Shown here: piece by piece, positions 15,875 to 24,302 of the stretch
Numbering within the stretch: the first letter of the stretch is position 1
How the letters are laid out: each line of letters starts with the position of its first letter
Source: Dokdonia donghaensis DSW-1
Lineage (GTDB): Bacteria > Bacteroidota > Bacteroidia > Flavobacteriales > Flavobacteriaceae
Assembly (NCBI RefSeq): GCF_001653755.1
Contig: NZ_CP015125.1
Span: 3,109,501 to 3,173,500 of the forward strand
Direction: 5' to 3'
Length of the DNA stretch: 64,000 bases
Position numbers and translations under genes: made by a program
Notes under the pieces: generated by a model
Database searches by the model: none
The model's input: the letters and a program-made list of their open reading frames with translations, nothing else
Told to the model about the DNA's origin: nothing

Positions 15875-18800
15875 ATGGCAAACGAAACTCCAGATATACA
15901 ACCTAAAGCAACGCAAACTCTTGACGGCGGCACCTATGAGATTATACAAGGTAGACTGCAAAAACAAAAAACCGACTTACAACAGCGGTTACAAGAACTT
16001 AACGAGGAGCGTAAAAATGTTTTTGGTTCACTAGAAACAAAGCTCATTGCAAATGACCGTATCAATACAGAAAATAACTGTATTGCACGTGATATTGTAT
16101 CGCTTAAAAACCTGTGTTTGTTTGGCTACAATGTGCATTTTGGACTACGCACAGACATACACCTAGGAGATGTTTTTAGTGCCTATGAGTTTAAAGACAA
16201 TCGTTTTGAACCTCGTGATCTTTCACTTTTACAAGACGACACTTTTCTACTAGACTTTGCAAACCTCTACAAGTATTACCGTAATACCATCTTTTCAAAG
16301 TTTGCGATTATAGGTAACTACCTGTATATGGTATTTCAGCTTAGTGATAGTGTTACAGATATTAAAACATTTAAGTGGCTCATAAAAGAAGATACGTTAC
16401 AGTATGTAGATAACCGTAGTGAGCACGAGTACCGCTTCCCACAGCAACACGATTTTAAGTGGCAAGAGGCTACGCGTGATATGCACCGTTATGGTGAGCA
16501 CGCTCACGTATCTATTTTAGATAAGGTGTTTGTAGAGACTATAGGTGGTGATCTTACCATAAAAATAGAAGATAATACAGACCAAGGTAAAGGAATACTA
16601 GATGAGCCGGTAGAGCTTATAGACCAGACACTAGATGACGGTCAGTATCGCTATGCAGATCTGGGCAACCTACTTGCACTAGAGATTAAACCCTTTCAAG
16701 AAGAACCTCGCTATTTTGTATTTAATAACAAACTAAAGGAAGTTCAAAAAATACAGAGTGTAAAGGACACCTGTGTCTTACTTCCAGATGATCAAGGTAT
16801 CATTTTCCCAACAGGCTACTACTTACAAACAGGAGAATACAACATTTTTGACAATGCCATCCCAAATGTAAAATTTCAGCAAAAGGTGAGTTCGCCTAAC
16901 GGGGAGGACTTTTTATATGTCTTTTACTCGCCAGAAGAGGCGCTGTACAACTTGATGTCATATAATGTGATTACTCAAGAGATAAAAACTCCTATTATCT
17001 GTAATGGTTTTACCGTATTGCAAGATGGGCAGCTATGCTATTTTAGAACCGAAAATGAGCAAACCAAGCATCACGTGATACAGATCTGGCAAACCCCATT
17101 TTTAAAGGGTGACTATATGCCTTCTCAGCACGAAGACACCTTGCTTTACAAAATAGGAAATAAGGATATTGTAAAAGCAATGGCAGAGGTTAATAGCCTC
17201 ATCACACTGCTCAACAAAGAAGATAATTACGACGGCCTGTATAGCGATATTGCTAAGTTCTCAAAAGATATACTTGATGCTTACTACTGGCTTCCAGAAG
17301 CAGAAACCAAGCAACTCAACGTACCACTTGCAGAAATAAATGGTGCTGCAAATGCAGCTATAGATGAGTTTCAAAAAGTAGTACAGCTCAAGCGCAACGC
17401 TGCCAAACAGACTAAAGAAGTTGAGACCAAAGCCTCTGAGATTTTTGGCAAAATAAAAAGCACCTCTTTTAAGTCTATTAATGATTTTGTGGCGCTGCTC
17501 ACACAGTTGCGATCATTACGTGGAGAGACCATCTCGCTTAATGATATACGGTATGTAGATCCCACTTTCGTAAAAACGCTAGAGGAAGAAATTGCTGTGC
17601 AAACACAAAAAATTTCTGAGAAGTGTGTACAGTTCTTACTAGATGACAAAGCGTTAAAACCGTATCACGATGCCGTAGCCGAAAAGAAACAGGCGATGGA
17701 TGGCATCAAGAAAGTAATTGAAGCCAAAAAGCTCGAAGAAGAAGTAAACCAGATTGCAACAGATCTTGAGTTACTTATCGACATTGTTTCAAACCTTGAT
17801 ATAGAAGACACCTCCCACTCTACTAAGATAATTGATGATATCTCGCTCATTTTTGCAACTATCAATCAGTTAAAGGCTGGGATTAAGAATAAGAAAAAAT
17901 CACTGGGAAGTGCAGAAGCACAAGCCGACTTTGCTGCCCAATTGAAGCTTATTGATCAAAGTATCATAAACTACCTAGATATTGCCACCACGCCAGAAAA
18001 GTGTGATGAGTTCCAGACTAAAATCTCTATCCAGCTAGAAGAGCTAGAAGGAAAGTTTGCAGACTGGGATGAGTTTATCACACTTATTATTGAAAAGCGC
18101 GAGGAAGTGTACGGAGCTTTTGAAGCACGTAAAAACGCACTGATAGAGAAGCGCAATAAAAAGGCAATGGCATTAAAAAATGCCTCAGAACGCATTTTAA
18201 AAGGCGTACGTAAAAAAGCCGAAAGCTTTAAAACAGCCTCTGAAATAAACGGATACTTTGCCGCAGACCTTATGATTAATAAGGTACGCGATATCATACA
18301 GCAACTTAAAGAGCAAGAAGATACCGGAAAGGCAGAAGAGATTGAGACTGGACTTAAAACAGCTCGTGAAGATGCGCTGCGCAAGCTCAAAGACAAACTA
18401 GATCTCTATGAAGATGGAGATACGGTAATACGACTTGGCAAGCATAAATTTGGTGTAAACAAGCAACCGCTTGACCTCACTATTGTGCTCAAAGACGGCG
18501 CGCTTAACTATCACCTCACAGGCACCGATTTTTATCAAGAACTCTCAAACGAGACCCTTCTCGCCTCTCGCGATATCTGGGATCAAGAATTTGTATCAGA
18601 AACTAGCGAGGTGTACCGCAGTGCCTACCTAGCTTATAAATTATTTAATAAACTAGACAAGCACACGCTACTAGAAGCTGGTGATGATGCGCTACTTGCG
18701 ATAGTACAAGAAGAAAGCCGCAATGATTATGCAGAGGGCTATGTAAAAGGTGTGCACGATGTAGACGCGACTAAAATTTTAAAGGTACTCGTACACAAAC

Positions 18801-20752
18801 ACAACGAACTAGGACTACTCACCTACGCCCCAGAAATTAGAGCATATGCTCAGTATTTCTGGAACAGCATTGACCCAACTACTCAAAAAACGCTTAACCA
18901 GTCTATAAAGGCTTCGGGAGAGGTGTTGCAGTTTTTTCCAGATGCAAAGGAGTACCAATTTATCGTTGAGACGTTAAGTGAGGAGATACACGCTTTCGCG
19001 AAAGCAGAGTCCCTTTTCTCACCCGATTTAAGTCAGACCATTGCGACCTACATCTTTGATGAGCTTCAAGGTGACACAGAGTTTGTGCGTAGTAGTGTTG
19101 CGGTGCGTTTAAAAGACGCTTTCGCGAAAGCGTTAAAACAACAACAGGCAGATCTTAAGTTTAAGAAAAGTTATGAGTCACTCCCTAGCTTAAAAGGGAA
19201 AGTACAGCTCGTAAAACAGTGGGTGACGGCATTTGTACGCACCCAAGAAAGTCTTACCGATGTGCGCTACGTAGATGAAGTGGTGTGTTTACTACTCTTT
19301 GAAGATGAGTCGGTTTTAAAAACAAAAGCGGCTTCTCCAAATGAAAAAATCACTGGCTTAAGCGGTGATCACAGCACGATAACCGATGGTGTTTTCAACT
19401 TTAACTACCACGACTTTACGGCAAGGCTCAACTTATTTGTAACAGATCAAGTACCTGCATTTGAAACATTTAAGAAGGCAAAACATACGGTTACAGAAGA
19501 GTTAAAAGAAGCTTTGAAACTGGACGAATTTAAACCAAGGGTTCTTACATCCTTTGTGCGTAATAAGCTGATTGACCAAGTGTATTTCCCATTGTTTGGT
19601 GATAACCTCGCAAAGCAATTAGGAACCGTGGGTGATAATAAACGTACCGACCGTATGGGTATGTTGCTCCTCATCTCACCACCTGGATACGGAAAAACCA
19701 CCCTGATGGAATATATCGCAAACCGTCTAGGACTCGTTTTTGTGAAAATTAACGGCCCAGCGATAGGTCACGAAGTTACGTCTGTAGATCCAGAAAGTGC
19801 TACAAATAGCGCTGCTCGTGAAGAGCTCAAAAAACTCAACGTCGCTTTTGAAATGGGGAATAATGTGATGCTATATCTAGACGATATACAGCACTGTAAT
19901 CCTGAGTTTTTACAAAAATTCATCTCCTTATCTGACGGTACACGTAAGATAGAGGGTGTGTACAACGGGAAGTCAAAAACCTATGACCTACGTAGCAAGA
20001 AATTTTGTGTGATAATGGCGGGTAACCCATATACAGAGAGTGGAGAGAAATTCCGCATACCAGATATGCTTGCAAACAGGGCAGATATTTATAACCTGGG
20101 AGATATTATAGGAGATACTGAACACCTGTTTAAATTGAGTCTTATTGAGAATTCGCTCACTGCAAATGCGCTATTGCAGCAGTTAAGTAGTAGTCATTTT
20201 GAGGATGTGTATACCTTAATAGACCGCATAGAAAATGGGACGCAAGACAGTCAGCTCAAAGGAAATCACACCGCGCAAGAGGTAGCAGATTATACAAAAG
20301 TACTAGAAAAGGTAATCACCATACGTAACACAGTACTTAAGGTTAATGCAGAATACATACGCAGTGCCGCGCAAGAAGATGCCTATCGCACAGAGCCGTC
20401 TTTTAAACTTCAAGGGTCATACCGTGATATGAATAAACTAGTAGCCAAAGTGGTTCCCATTATGAATGACACTGAGCTTGCGACATTGCTCCTATCACAT
20501 TATGAAAGTGAGTCACAAACTCTCACTTCAAGCGCAGAGGCAAACCTCTTAAAATACCGCGAACTCATAAATGCGCTAGATGAAACGCAGCAACAGCGCT
20601 GGAACACGATGAAAGAAACCTTTGTAAAAAATAATAAACTCAAAGGTTTTGGTGACAAGAACGAGATGGCACAAGTACTCTCTCAAATGATGGAGTTTAC
20701 CGAGAATCTAGAAGGGATAAAAAAGGCGCTTGAGAAGGGGTTGGAGAAATGA
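15875..20752 (+). CDS. Giant AAA+ ATPase (DUF3686, annotated DNA repair ATPase)
   Basis: This 1625-residue protein has an N-terminal DUF3686-like region (about 20-450), which looks beta-rich, coiled-coil stretches (about 490-880) and a C-terminal AAA+ module of MoxR type (about 1225-1450). The P-loop is PPGYGKTTL near 1268, Walker B is VMLYLDDIQ near 1330, and sensor 1 is FCVIMAGNP near 1378; an arginine-finger candidate lies in ANRADIYN. The name DNA repair ATPase is inherited; nothing here shows DNA binding. Neighbours flotillin, YqiJ and PspA suggest a membrane-linked remodelling role. Two palindrome copies encode AFAKA at about 1039 and 1081, only 126 bases apart. Confidence 0.85.
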   Translation: MANETPDIQPKATQTLDGGTYEIIQGRLQKQKTDLQQRLQELNEERKNVFGSLETKLIANDRINTENNCIARDIVSLKNLCLFGYNVHFGLRTDIHLGDVFSAYEFKDNRFEPRDLSLLQDDTFLLDFANLYKYYRNTIFSKFAIIGNYLYMVFQLSDSVTDIKTFKWLIKEDTLQYVDNRSEHEYRFPQQHDFKWQEATRDMHRYGEHAHVSILDKVFVETIGGDLTIKIEDNTDQGKGILDEPVELIDQTLDDGQYRYADLGNLLALEIKPFQEEPRYFVFNNKLKEVQKIQSVKDTCVLLPDDQGIIFPTGYYLQTGEYNIFDNAIPNVKFQQKVSSPNGEDFLYVFYSPEEALYNLMSYNVITQEIKTPIICNGFTVLQDGQLCYFRTENEQTKHHVIQIWQTPFLKGDYMPSQHEDTLLYKIGNKDIVKAMAEVNSLITLLNKEDNYDGLYSDIAKFSKDILDAYYWLPEAETKQLNVPLAEINGAANAAIDEFQKVVQLKRNAAKQTKEVETKASEIFGKIKSTSFKSINDFVALLTQLRSLRGETISLNDIRYVDPTFVKTLEEEIAVQTQKISEKCVQFLLDDKALKPYHDAVAEKKQAMDGIKKVIEAKKLEEEVNQIATDLELLIDIVSNLDIEDTSHSTKIIDDISLIFATINQLKAGIKNKKKSLGSAEAQADFAAQLKLIDQSIINYLDIATTPEKCDEFQTKISIQLEELEGKFADWDEFITLIIEKREEVYGAFEARKNALIEKRNKKAMALKNASERILKGVRKKAESFKTASEINGYFAADLMINKVRDIIQQLKEQEDTGKAEEIETGLKTAREDALRKLKDKLDLYEDGDTVIRLGKHKFGVNKQPLDLTIVLKDGALNYHLTGTDFYQELSNETLLASRDIWDQEFVSETSEVYRSAYLAYKLFNKLDKHTLLEAGDDALLAIVQEESRNDYAEGYVKGVHDVDATKILKVLVHKHNELGLLTYAPEIRAYAQYFWNSIDPTTQKTLNQSIKASGEVLQFFPDAKEYQFIVETLSEEIHAFAKAESLFSPDLSQTIATYIFDELQGDTEFVRSSVAVRLKDAFAKALKQQQADLKFKKSYESLPSLKGKVQLVKQWVTAFVRTQESLTDVRYVDEVVCLLLFEDESVLKTKAASPNEKITGLSGDHSTITDGVFNFNYHDFTARLNLFVTDQVPAFETFKKAKHTVTEELKEALKLDEFKPRVLTSFVRNKLIDQVYFPLFGDNLAKQLGTVGDNKRTDRMGMLLLISPPGYGKTTLMEYIANRLGLVFVKINGPAIGHEVTSVDPESATNSAAREELKKLNVAFEMGNNVMLYLDDIQHCNPEFLQKFISLSDGTRKIEGVYNGKSKTYDLRSKKFCVIMAGNPYTESGEKFRIPDMLANRADIYNLGDIIGDTEHLFKLSLIENSLTANALLQQLSSSHFEDVYTLIDRIENGTQDSQLKGNHTAQEVADYTKVLEKVITIRNTVLKVNAEYIRSAAQEDAYRTEPSFKLQGSYRDMNKLVAKVVPIMNDTELATLLLSHYESESQTLTSSAEANLLKYRELINALDETQQQRWNTMKETFVKNNKLKGFGDKNEMAQVLSQMMEFTENLEGIKKALEKGLEK
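18992..19005. repeat. Iterated palindrome, copy 8 (inside the AAA+ gene)
   Basis: Perfect core read as Ala-Phe-Ala-Lys-Ala. The right flank is A instead of G. Confidence 0.95.
19118..19131. repeat. Iterated palindrome, copy 9 (inside the AAA+ gene)
   Basis: Perfect core, again read as Ala-Phe-Ala-Lys-Ala, only 126 bases from copy 8 (an exact multiple of three). Confidence 0.95.
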
Positions 20753-20760
20753 TTTTAAAA

Positions 20761-20884
20761 ACATCTCCCCTAACCCCTCTTTGAAGAAGGGAATACTCAC
20801 GATACTTTTTAATTTTGCTTTGCAAAATTAAAAAGTATCAAACCACAACAGTGTCCCTCTTTGAAGAGGGAGTCAGGGAGATGT
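20761..20884. repeat. Nested inverted-repeat element
   Basis: Outer arms ACATCTCCC...GAAGGGA (20761-20792) and TCCCTC...GGGAGATGT (20854-20884) are imperfect inverses, and each contains its own CCCTCTT/AAGAGGG mini-hairpin. Inside is a perfect 18-base stem (20801-20818 with 20822-20839, starting GATACTTTTT) around a TTT loop. No open frame lies within. It has the shape of a small palindromic (MITE- or REP-like) intergenic element. The bases at 20885-20939 show nothing I can name. Confidence 0.75.
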
Positions 20885-20941
20885 CCGCGAAGAGGAGATA
20901 AAGTCACAAAATGTGAGATATCCGCAAAGAATCACAAACAA

Positions 20942-20967
20942 AAAACGACAGCTCTCGCTGTCGTTTT
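20942..20967. terminator. Bidirectional terminator
   Basis: Arms AAAACGACAGC and GCTGTCGTTTT around TCTC. It separates the AAA+ gene from the convergent orphan gene. Confidence 0.9.
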
Positions 20968-20987
20968 AAATATATAAATTTTCGATT

Positions 20988-21371
20988 TTACAAATCTTCT
21001 GGAGATGTTACAACAGTAATTCCCGTCACACAGTGCTCAATCATATCTCTTGGGAAATTTTTGATTTCTCCACTTCTTGTTTTTATAAAGTCGAGGTCTT
21101 GACTAAAATAGCAAGTCCCATCAATTTGCAGAAAATCAAAAACAAAATTTTTAAATTCCTGATCAATAGAGGGTCTATGTAGCGAAAGTTGACTGAAATT
21201 ATCTTTGGTAAAAGTTCCACTTTCAAATAAATCTCTGTCAGCTATGAGTTCTATTTCAGATGAAGTTTCTCTAATACTACCATATTTCGAAAAACCATTC
21301 TTGATATCATCAACAGCAATTTTTGCTGGCTCTCCATCTTTGAACTTCCCAATAAAAACAGTATAACTCAT
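20988..21371 (-). CDS. Hypothetical protein, unknown
   Basis: I do not recognise this 127-residue soluble protein. It has no signal peptide or membrane helix, is acidic (SSEIELIADRDLFESG) and seems to be alpha/beta. It starts four bases after the trxB stop on the same strand, so it is probably co-transcribed with trxB. It lies next to the nested inverted repeat and appears more AT-rich than its neighbours, so it may be an accessory insert. A domain such as SMI1/KNR4- or immunity-like fold is possible but I see no firm motif. Confidence 0.55.
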   Translation of the reverse strand: MSYTVFIGKFKDGEPAKIAVDDIKNGFSKYGSIRETSSEIELIADRDLFESGTFTKDNFSQLSLHRPSIDQEFKNFVFDFLQIDGTCYFSQDLDFIKTRSGEIKNFPRDMIEHCVTGITVVTSPEDL

Positions 21372-21375
21372 TGAT

Positions 21376-22374
21376 TTAAGCTTTCACCTCATCCACATAA
21401 GTAGAGCCTACTCCTGGCTCATCTTGTGGAAGCTCGTCTTTTGACGCTAGGTAACGCTCTGCATCTAGTGCAGCCATACACCCTGTTCCGGCAGCGGTAA
21501 TTGCTTGACGGTACACGTGATCTGCTGCATCTCCAGATACAAATACGCCTGGTACGTTTGTTTTAGAAGTTCCTGGTGTATTGATGATATATCCAGTCTC
21601 ATCTAAATCTAAGTAGTCCTTAAAGATATCTGTGTTAGGCTTATGCCCTATCGCTACAAAAAATCCTGTTGCTGGGATATCGTGCTCCTCACCGGTTACA
21701 TTATTCTTTACTCTTGCTCCTGTTACTCCTACATCGTCACCTAGTACCTCAACGGTTTCTGTGTTAAAAAGGATCTCAATGTTTTCTGTTTTCTGTACAC
21801 GAGCAGCCATAATTTTTGATGCTCTAAACTCGTCACGACGTACGAGCATTGTTACTTTCTTACATAATTTAGAAAGGTAGTGTGCCTCCTCACAAGCGCT
21901 ATCTCCAGCACCTACAATTATGGTTTCTTGCCCACGGTAAAAGAATCCGTCGCAAACGGCACAGGCAGATACACCTCCACCCATTTTTAAATACTTCTGC
22001 TCAGAAGGTAATCCTAAATATTTTGCACTCGCTCCTGTAGATATAATCACAGACTCTGCGTGTATTTCCTTTTCTCCGTTGATCCACGCTTTGTGCACAT
22101 CTCCAGAAAAATCTACTTTAGTCACCCATCCGTCACGTACATCTGTATCAAAACGCTGTGCTTGTTTCATTAACTGCACCATCATTTCTGGTCCAGTCAC
22201 ACCATCTACATAACCAGGGAAGTTCTCCACCTCATTAGTAGTGGTAAGCTGTCCTCCTGGCTGCTGCCCTTGGTAAAGAACTGGTGCCATATTTGCACGT
22301 GCTGCATAAATTGCTGCGGTATATCCCGCTGGTCCTGAACCTATGATAAGGCATTTTACTTTTTCTACTGACAT
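21376..22374 (-). CDS. trxB: Thioredoxin-disulfide reductase
   Basis: TrxB passes electrons from NADPH through FAD to thioredoxin. The 332-residue protein has the FAD loop GSGPAGYTAA at 12-21, the redox-active C-A-V-C at 138-141 (the common form is C-A-T-C), and the NADPH-binding GAGDSACEEA at about 155-164. The C-terminal FAD motif is FVSGDAADHVYRQ. The start ATG at 22374 fits the family. The promoter lies about 80 bases upstream, so the mRNA should have a leader of about 70 bases that contains a palindrome copy 17 bases before the ATG. Confidence 0.95.
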   Translation of the reverse strand: MSVEKVKCLIIGSGPAGYTAAIYAARANMAPVLYQGQQPGGQLTTTNEVENFPGYVDGVTGPEMMVQLMKQAQRFDTDVRDGWVTKVDFSGDVHKAWINGEKEIHAESVIISTGASAKYLGLPSEQKYLKMGGGVSACAVCDGFFYRGQETIIVGAGDSACEEAHYLSKLCKKVTMLVRRDEFRASKIMAARVQKTENIEILFNTETVEVLGDDVGVTGARVKNNVTGEEHDIPATGFFVAIGHKPNTDIFKDYLDLDETGYIINTPGTSKTNVPGVFVSGDAADHVYRQAITAAGTGCMAALDAERYLASKDELPQDEPGVGSTYVDEVKA

Positions 22375-22390
22375 ACTGTATTATTTTTAA

Positions 22391-22404
22391 GCTTTCGCGA
22401 AAGC
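22391..22404. repeat. Iterated palindrome, copy 10 (trxB leader)
   Basis: Perfect core with right flank GTAA, 17 bases upstream of the trxB start and within its predicted transcript. Confidence 0.95.
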
Positions 22405-22452
22405 GTAATAAACACTTTTACAATCGCACAATTCTTATTTATATCTTCCTTA

Positions 22453-22484
22453 CAAAAGTAGGTTTTACAAGCCAAACCTTACAA
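22453..22484 (-). promoter_or_regulatory. Promoter of trxB (TTG-N21-TACTTTTG)
   Basis: Minus-strand TTG (22482-22484) and perfect TACTTTTG (22453-22460) are 21 bases apart. Transcription should begin near 22446. The rest of the gap to the next gene (22485-22657) shows no clear site. Confidence 0.75.
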
Positions 22485-22657
22485 TCAAGTTATCAAGAAA
22501 ACGAATGGCTTTATCACCAAAAGTGATATAATTCATCACGAGCTTACTCTTGCATAGATTAAAGATAAGATTCTAACCTCTAACACGTGTTTTCAAATTG
22601 TTAATACATCATAGAGTGTGGTGATAATTCTGTAATTTGCCGTTAAAATCTGATACT

Positions 22658-23773
22658 ATGAAAAGTCGTTTTACTTATATCTTATTGTTACTTGTTGCAA
22701 GTGTGGCTTGCGCGCAAGAAACTAGAGAAAATGATGTCACACTAACCTCAAACCTAGATTACACCTATGAGGTTATTGTTCCAGAACTTACAAACCCTTG
22801 GGGACTAGCTGTATTGCCAGATGAGTCTATGCTTATCACTGAAAAAAGTGGAGAACTCATACACTTTAAGGATGGCAAAAAAACAATGATTACTGGTGCT
22901 CCAGAGGTGGTGACGCGTAATCAAGGTGGTTTACTTGACATACGCTTGCATCCAGATTATGCGACTAATGGCTGGATATACATCACGTACTCATCACCAG
23001 AAGGCGATGAAGATGGGGCGATGACAGCACTTATGAGAGCAAAATTAAAAGACGGCGCGCTTACCGAAAAGAAGGTATTATATAAAGGAAGCCCAAATAC
23101 GAGAAAGGGACACCACTTTGGGAGTCGTGTGCGTTTTGACAAAGATGGTTATGTGTACTTTTCTATAGGAGATCGTGGTGCTAGGGATGAAAATCCGCAG
23201 GATATTACTCGTGATGGAGGAAAGATTTATAGACTTAATGCAGATGGAAGCATCCCTGCAGATAATCCTTTTGTAGGTAAAGACGGAGCAAAAGAAGCTA
23301 TCTTCTCTTATGGACATCGCAATCCGCAAGGAATGACGGTGCATCCTAAGACAGGTAAGATATGGATACACGAGCACGGACCTCGTGGTGGAGATGAGAT
23401 TAATATCCCTGAGGCTGGTAAAAACTTTGGGTGGCCAGTAATCTCATACGGTATTAATTACAGCGGAACTACGTTTACAGAAATTACAGAAAAAAAGGGA
23501 ATGAAGCAGCCAGTGTATTACTGGGTTCCTTCTATCGCTCCTTCTGGGATGGCTTTTGCAAATAATACTGGTGATGCAAAACTTGATGGCAACCTATTAA
23601 TAGGTTCGCTTAAATTTGAATACCTAGAACTTGCCATTTTAGAAAATGACAAGGTGGTTGCTCGTGAAAAGTTACTAGAAGATGTAGGTCGTGTGCGTAA
23701 TGTGATTAATCACAATGGCACTATCTATGTAGGTGTAGAGGGCAAGGGAATCCTTAAACTAGTTAAGAAATAA
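22658..23773 (+). CDS. Exported PQQ-type sugar dehydrogenase (glucose/sorbosone family)
   Basis: The 371-residue protein starts with a signal peptide (YILLLLVASVACAQE). The mature part is the six-bladed propeller of the YliI/Asd family of PQQ-dependent sugar dehydrogenases: LTNPWGLAVLPD near the start, FSIGDRGARDENPQD and GKIYRLNADGSIPADNPF in the middle, SYGHRNPQG and HEHGPRGGDEIN later. It would oxidise aldose sugars in the periplasm. The ATG at 22658 is chosen because it begins the signal peptide; a longer TTG frame at 22637 does not. The stop overlaps the start of the cytochrome c gene (TAATG), so the two form an enzyme and electron-acceptor pair. Confidence 0.9.
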   Translation: MKSRFTYILLLLVASVACAQETRENDVTLTSNLDYTYEVIVPELTNPWGLAVLPDESMLITEKSGELIHFKDGKKTMITGAPEVVTRNQGGLLDIRLHPDYATNGWIYITYSSPEGDEDGAMTALMRAKLKDGALTEKKVLYKGSPNTRKGHHFGSRVRFDKDGYVYFSIGDRGARDENPQDITRDGGKIYRLNADGSIPADNPFVGKDGAKEAIFSYGHRNPQGMTVHPKTGKIWIHEHGPRGGDEINIPEAGKNFGWPVISYGINYSGTTFTEITEKKGMKQPVYYWVPSIAPSGMAFANNTGDAKLDGNLLIGSLKFEYLELAILENDKVVAREKLLEDVGRVRNVINHNGTIYVGVEGKGILKLVKK

Positions 23774-24198
23774 TGAAGCTACTTATAAGTTTATGTACGG
23801 CAGGAGTTAGTGTGTTTTTATTTTTCGCGAAAGCGGAAAAAGAAGTTTACACCTCTCAAGACCCACTTGCAGAATCTATAGAACGTGGTGCAGAGGTATA
23901 CCAAGACTTTTGTATACAGTGTCACCTAGGTAAGGGAGAAGGTGTAGCAGGAACTTTCCCGCCCCTTGCCGGATCAGACTGGCTCACAGAAGATCGCTAT
24001 AAAGAAGCCATAAAAGCTGTAAAATATGGACAGCAAGGCCCTATTACCGTAAATGGTGTTGCATATAATGGTGTGATGGCAAACCTTGAACTTTATGAAG
24101 ATGAGGTGGCAGATGTAATGAACTACATTATGAATAGCTGGGGCAATAAACAGAAAGGAATGATTACTGAAGAAGAGGTGAAAGCGGTGACAGAATAA
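23773..24198 (+). CDS. Periplasmic cytochrome c
   Basis: The 141-residue protein has a signal peptide (first ~22 residues), one haem site C-I-Q-C-H at 47-51 and a likely axial Met at about 102 (YNGVMANL). The class I layout (GAEVYQDFCIQCHLGKGEG ... FPPLAGSDWL) is clear. It overlaps the sugar dehydrogenase stop by one base and is most likely its direct electron acceptor, handing electrons on to the terminal oxidase. A decayed palindrome encodes FAKA at the end of the signal peptide, where cleavage is expected. Confidence 0.92.
   Translation: MKLLISLCTAGVSVFLFFAKAEKEVYTSQDPLAESIERGAEVYQDFCIQCHLGKGEGVAGTFPPLAGSDWLTEDRYKEAIKAVKYGQQGPITVNGVAYNGVMANLELYEDEVADVMNYIMNSWGNKQKGMITEEEVKAVTE
23823..23834. 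repeat. Decayed iterated palindrome (cytochrome c signal peptide)
   Basis: TTTCGCGAAAGC is intact but the left GC is replaced by TT. Read as Phe-Ala-Lys-Ala at the signal-peptide cleavage region. Confidence 0.75.
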
Positions 24199-24302
24199 TA
24201 TCAACACGTAGAAAGCTTAGGTAGTGAATTAAGATTTTTTAGTAAAGAATTGGCTTTTAGTACGACAAAAAAGCGCTAACTTTTTGTGAAAAAGAAAATA
24301 CT

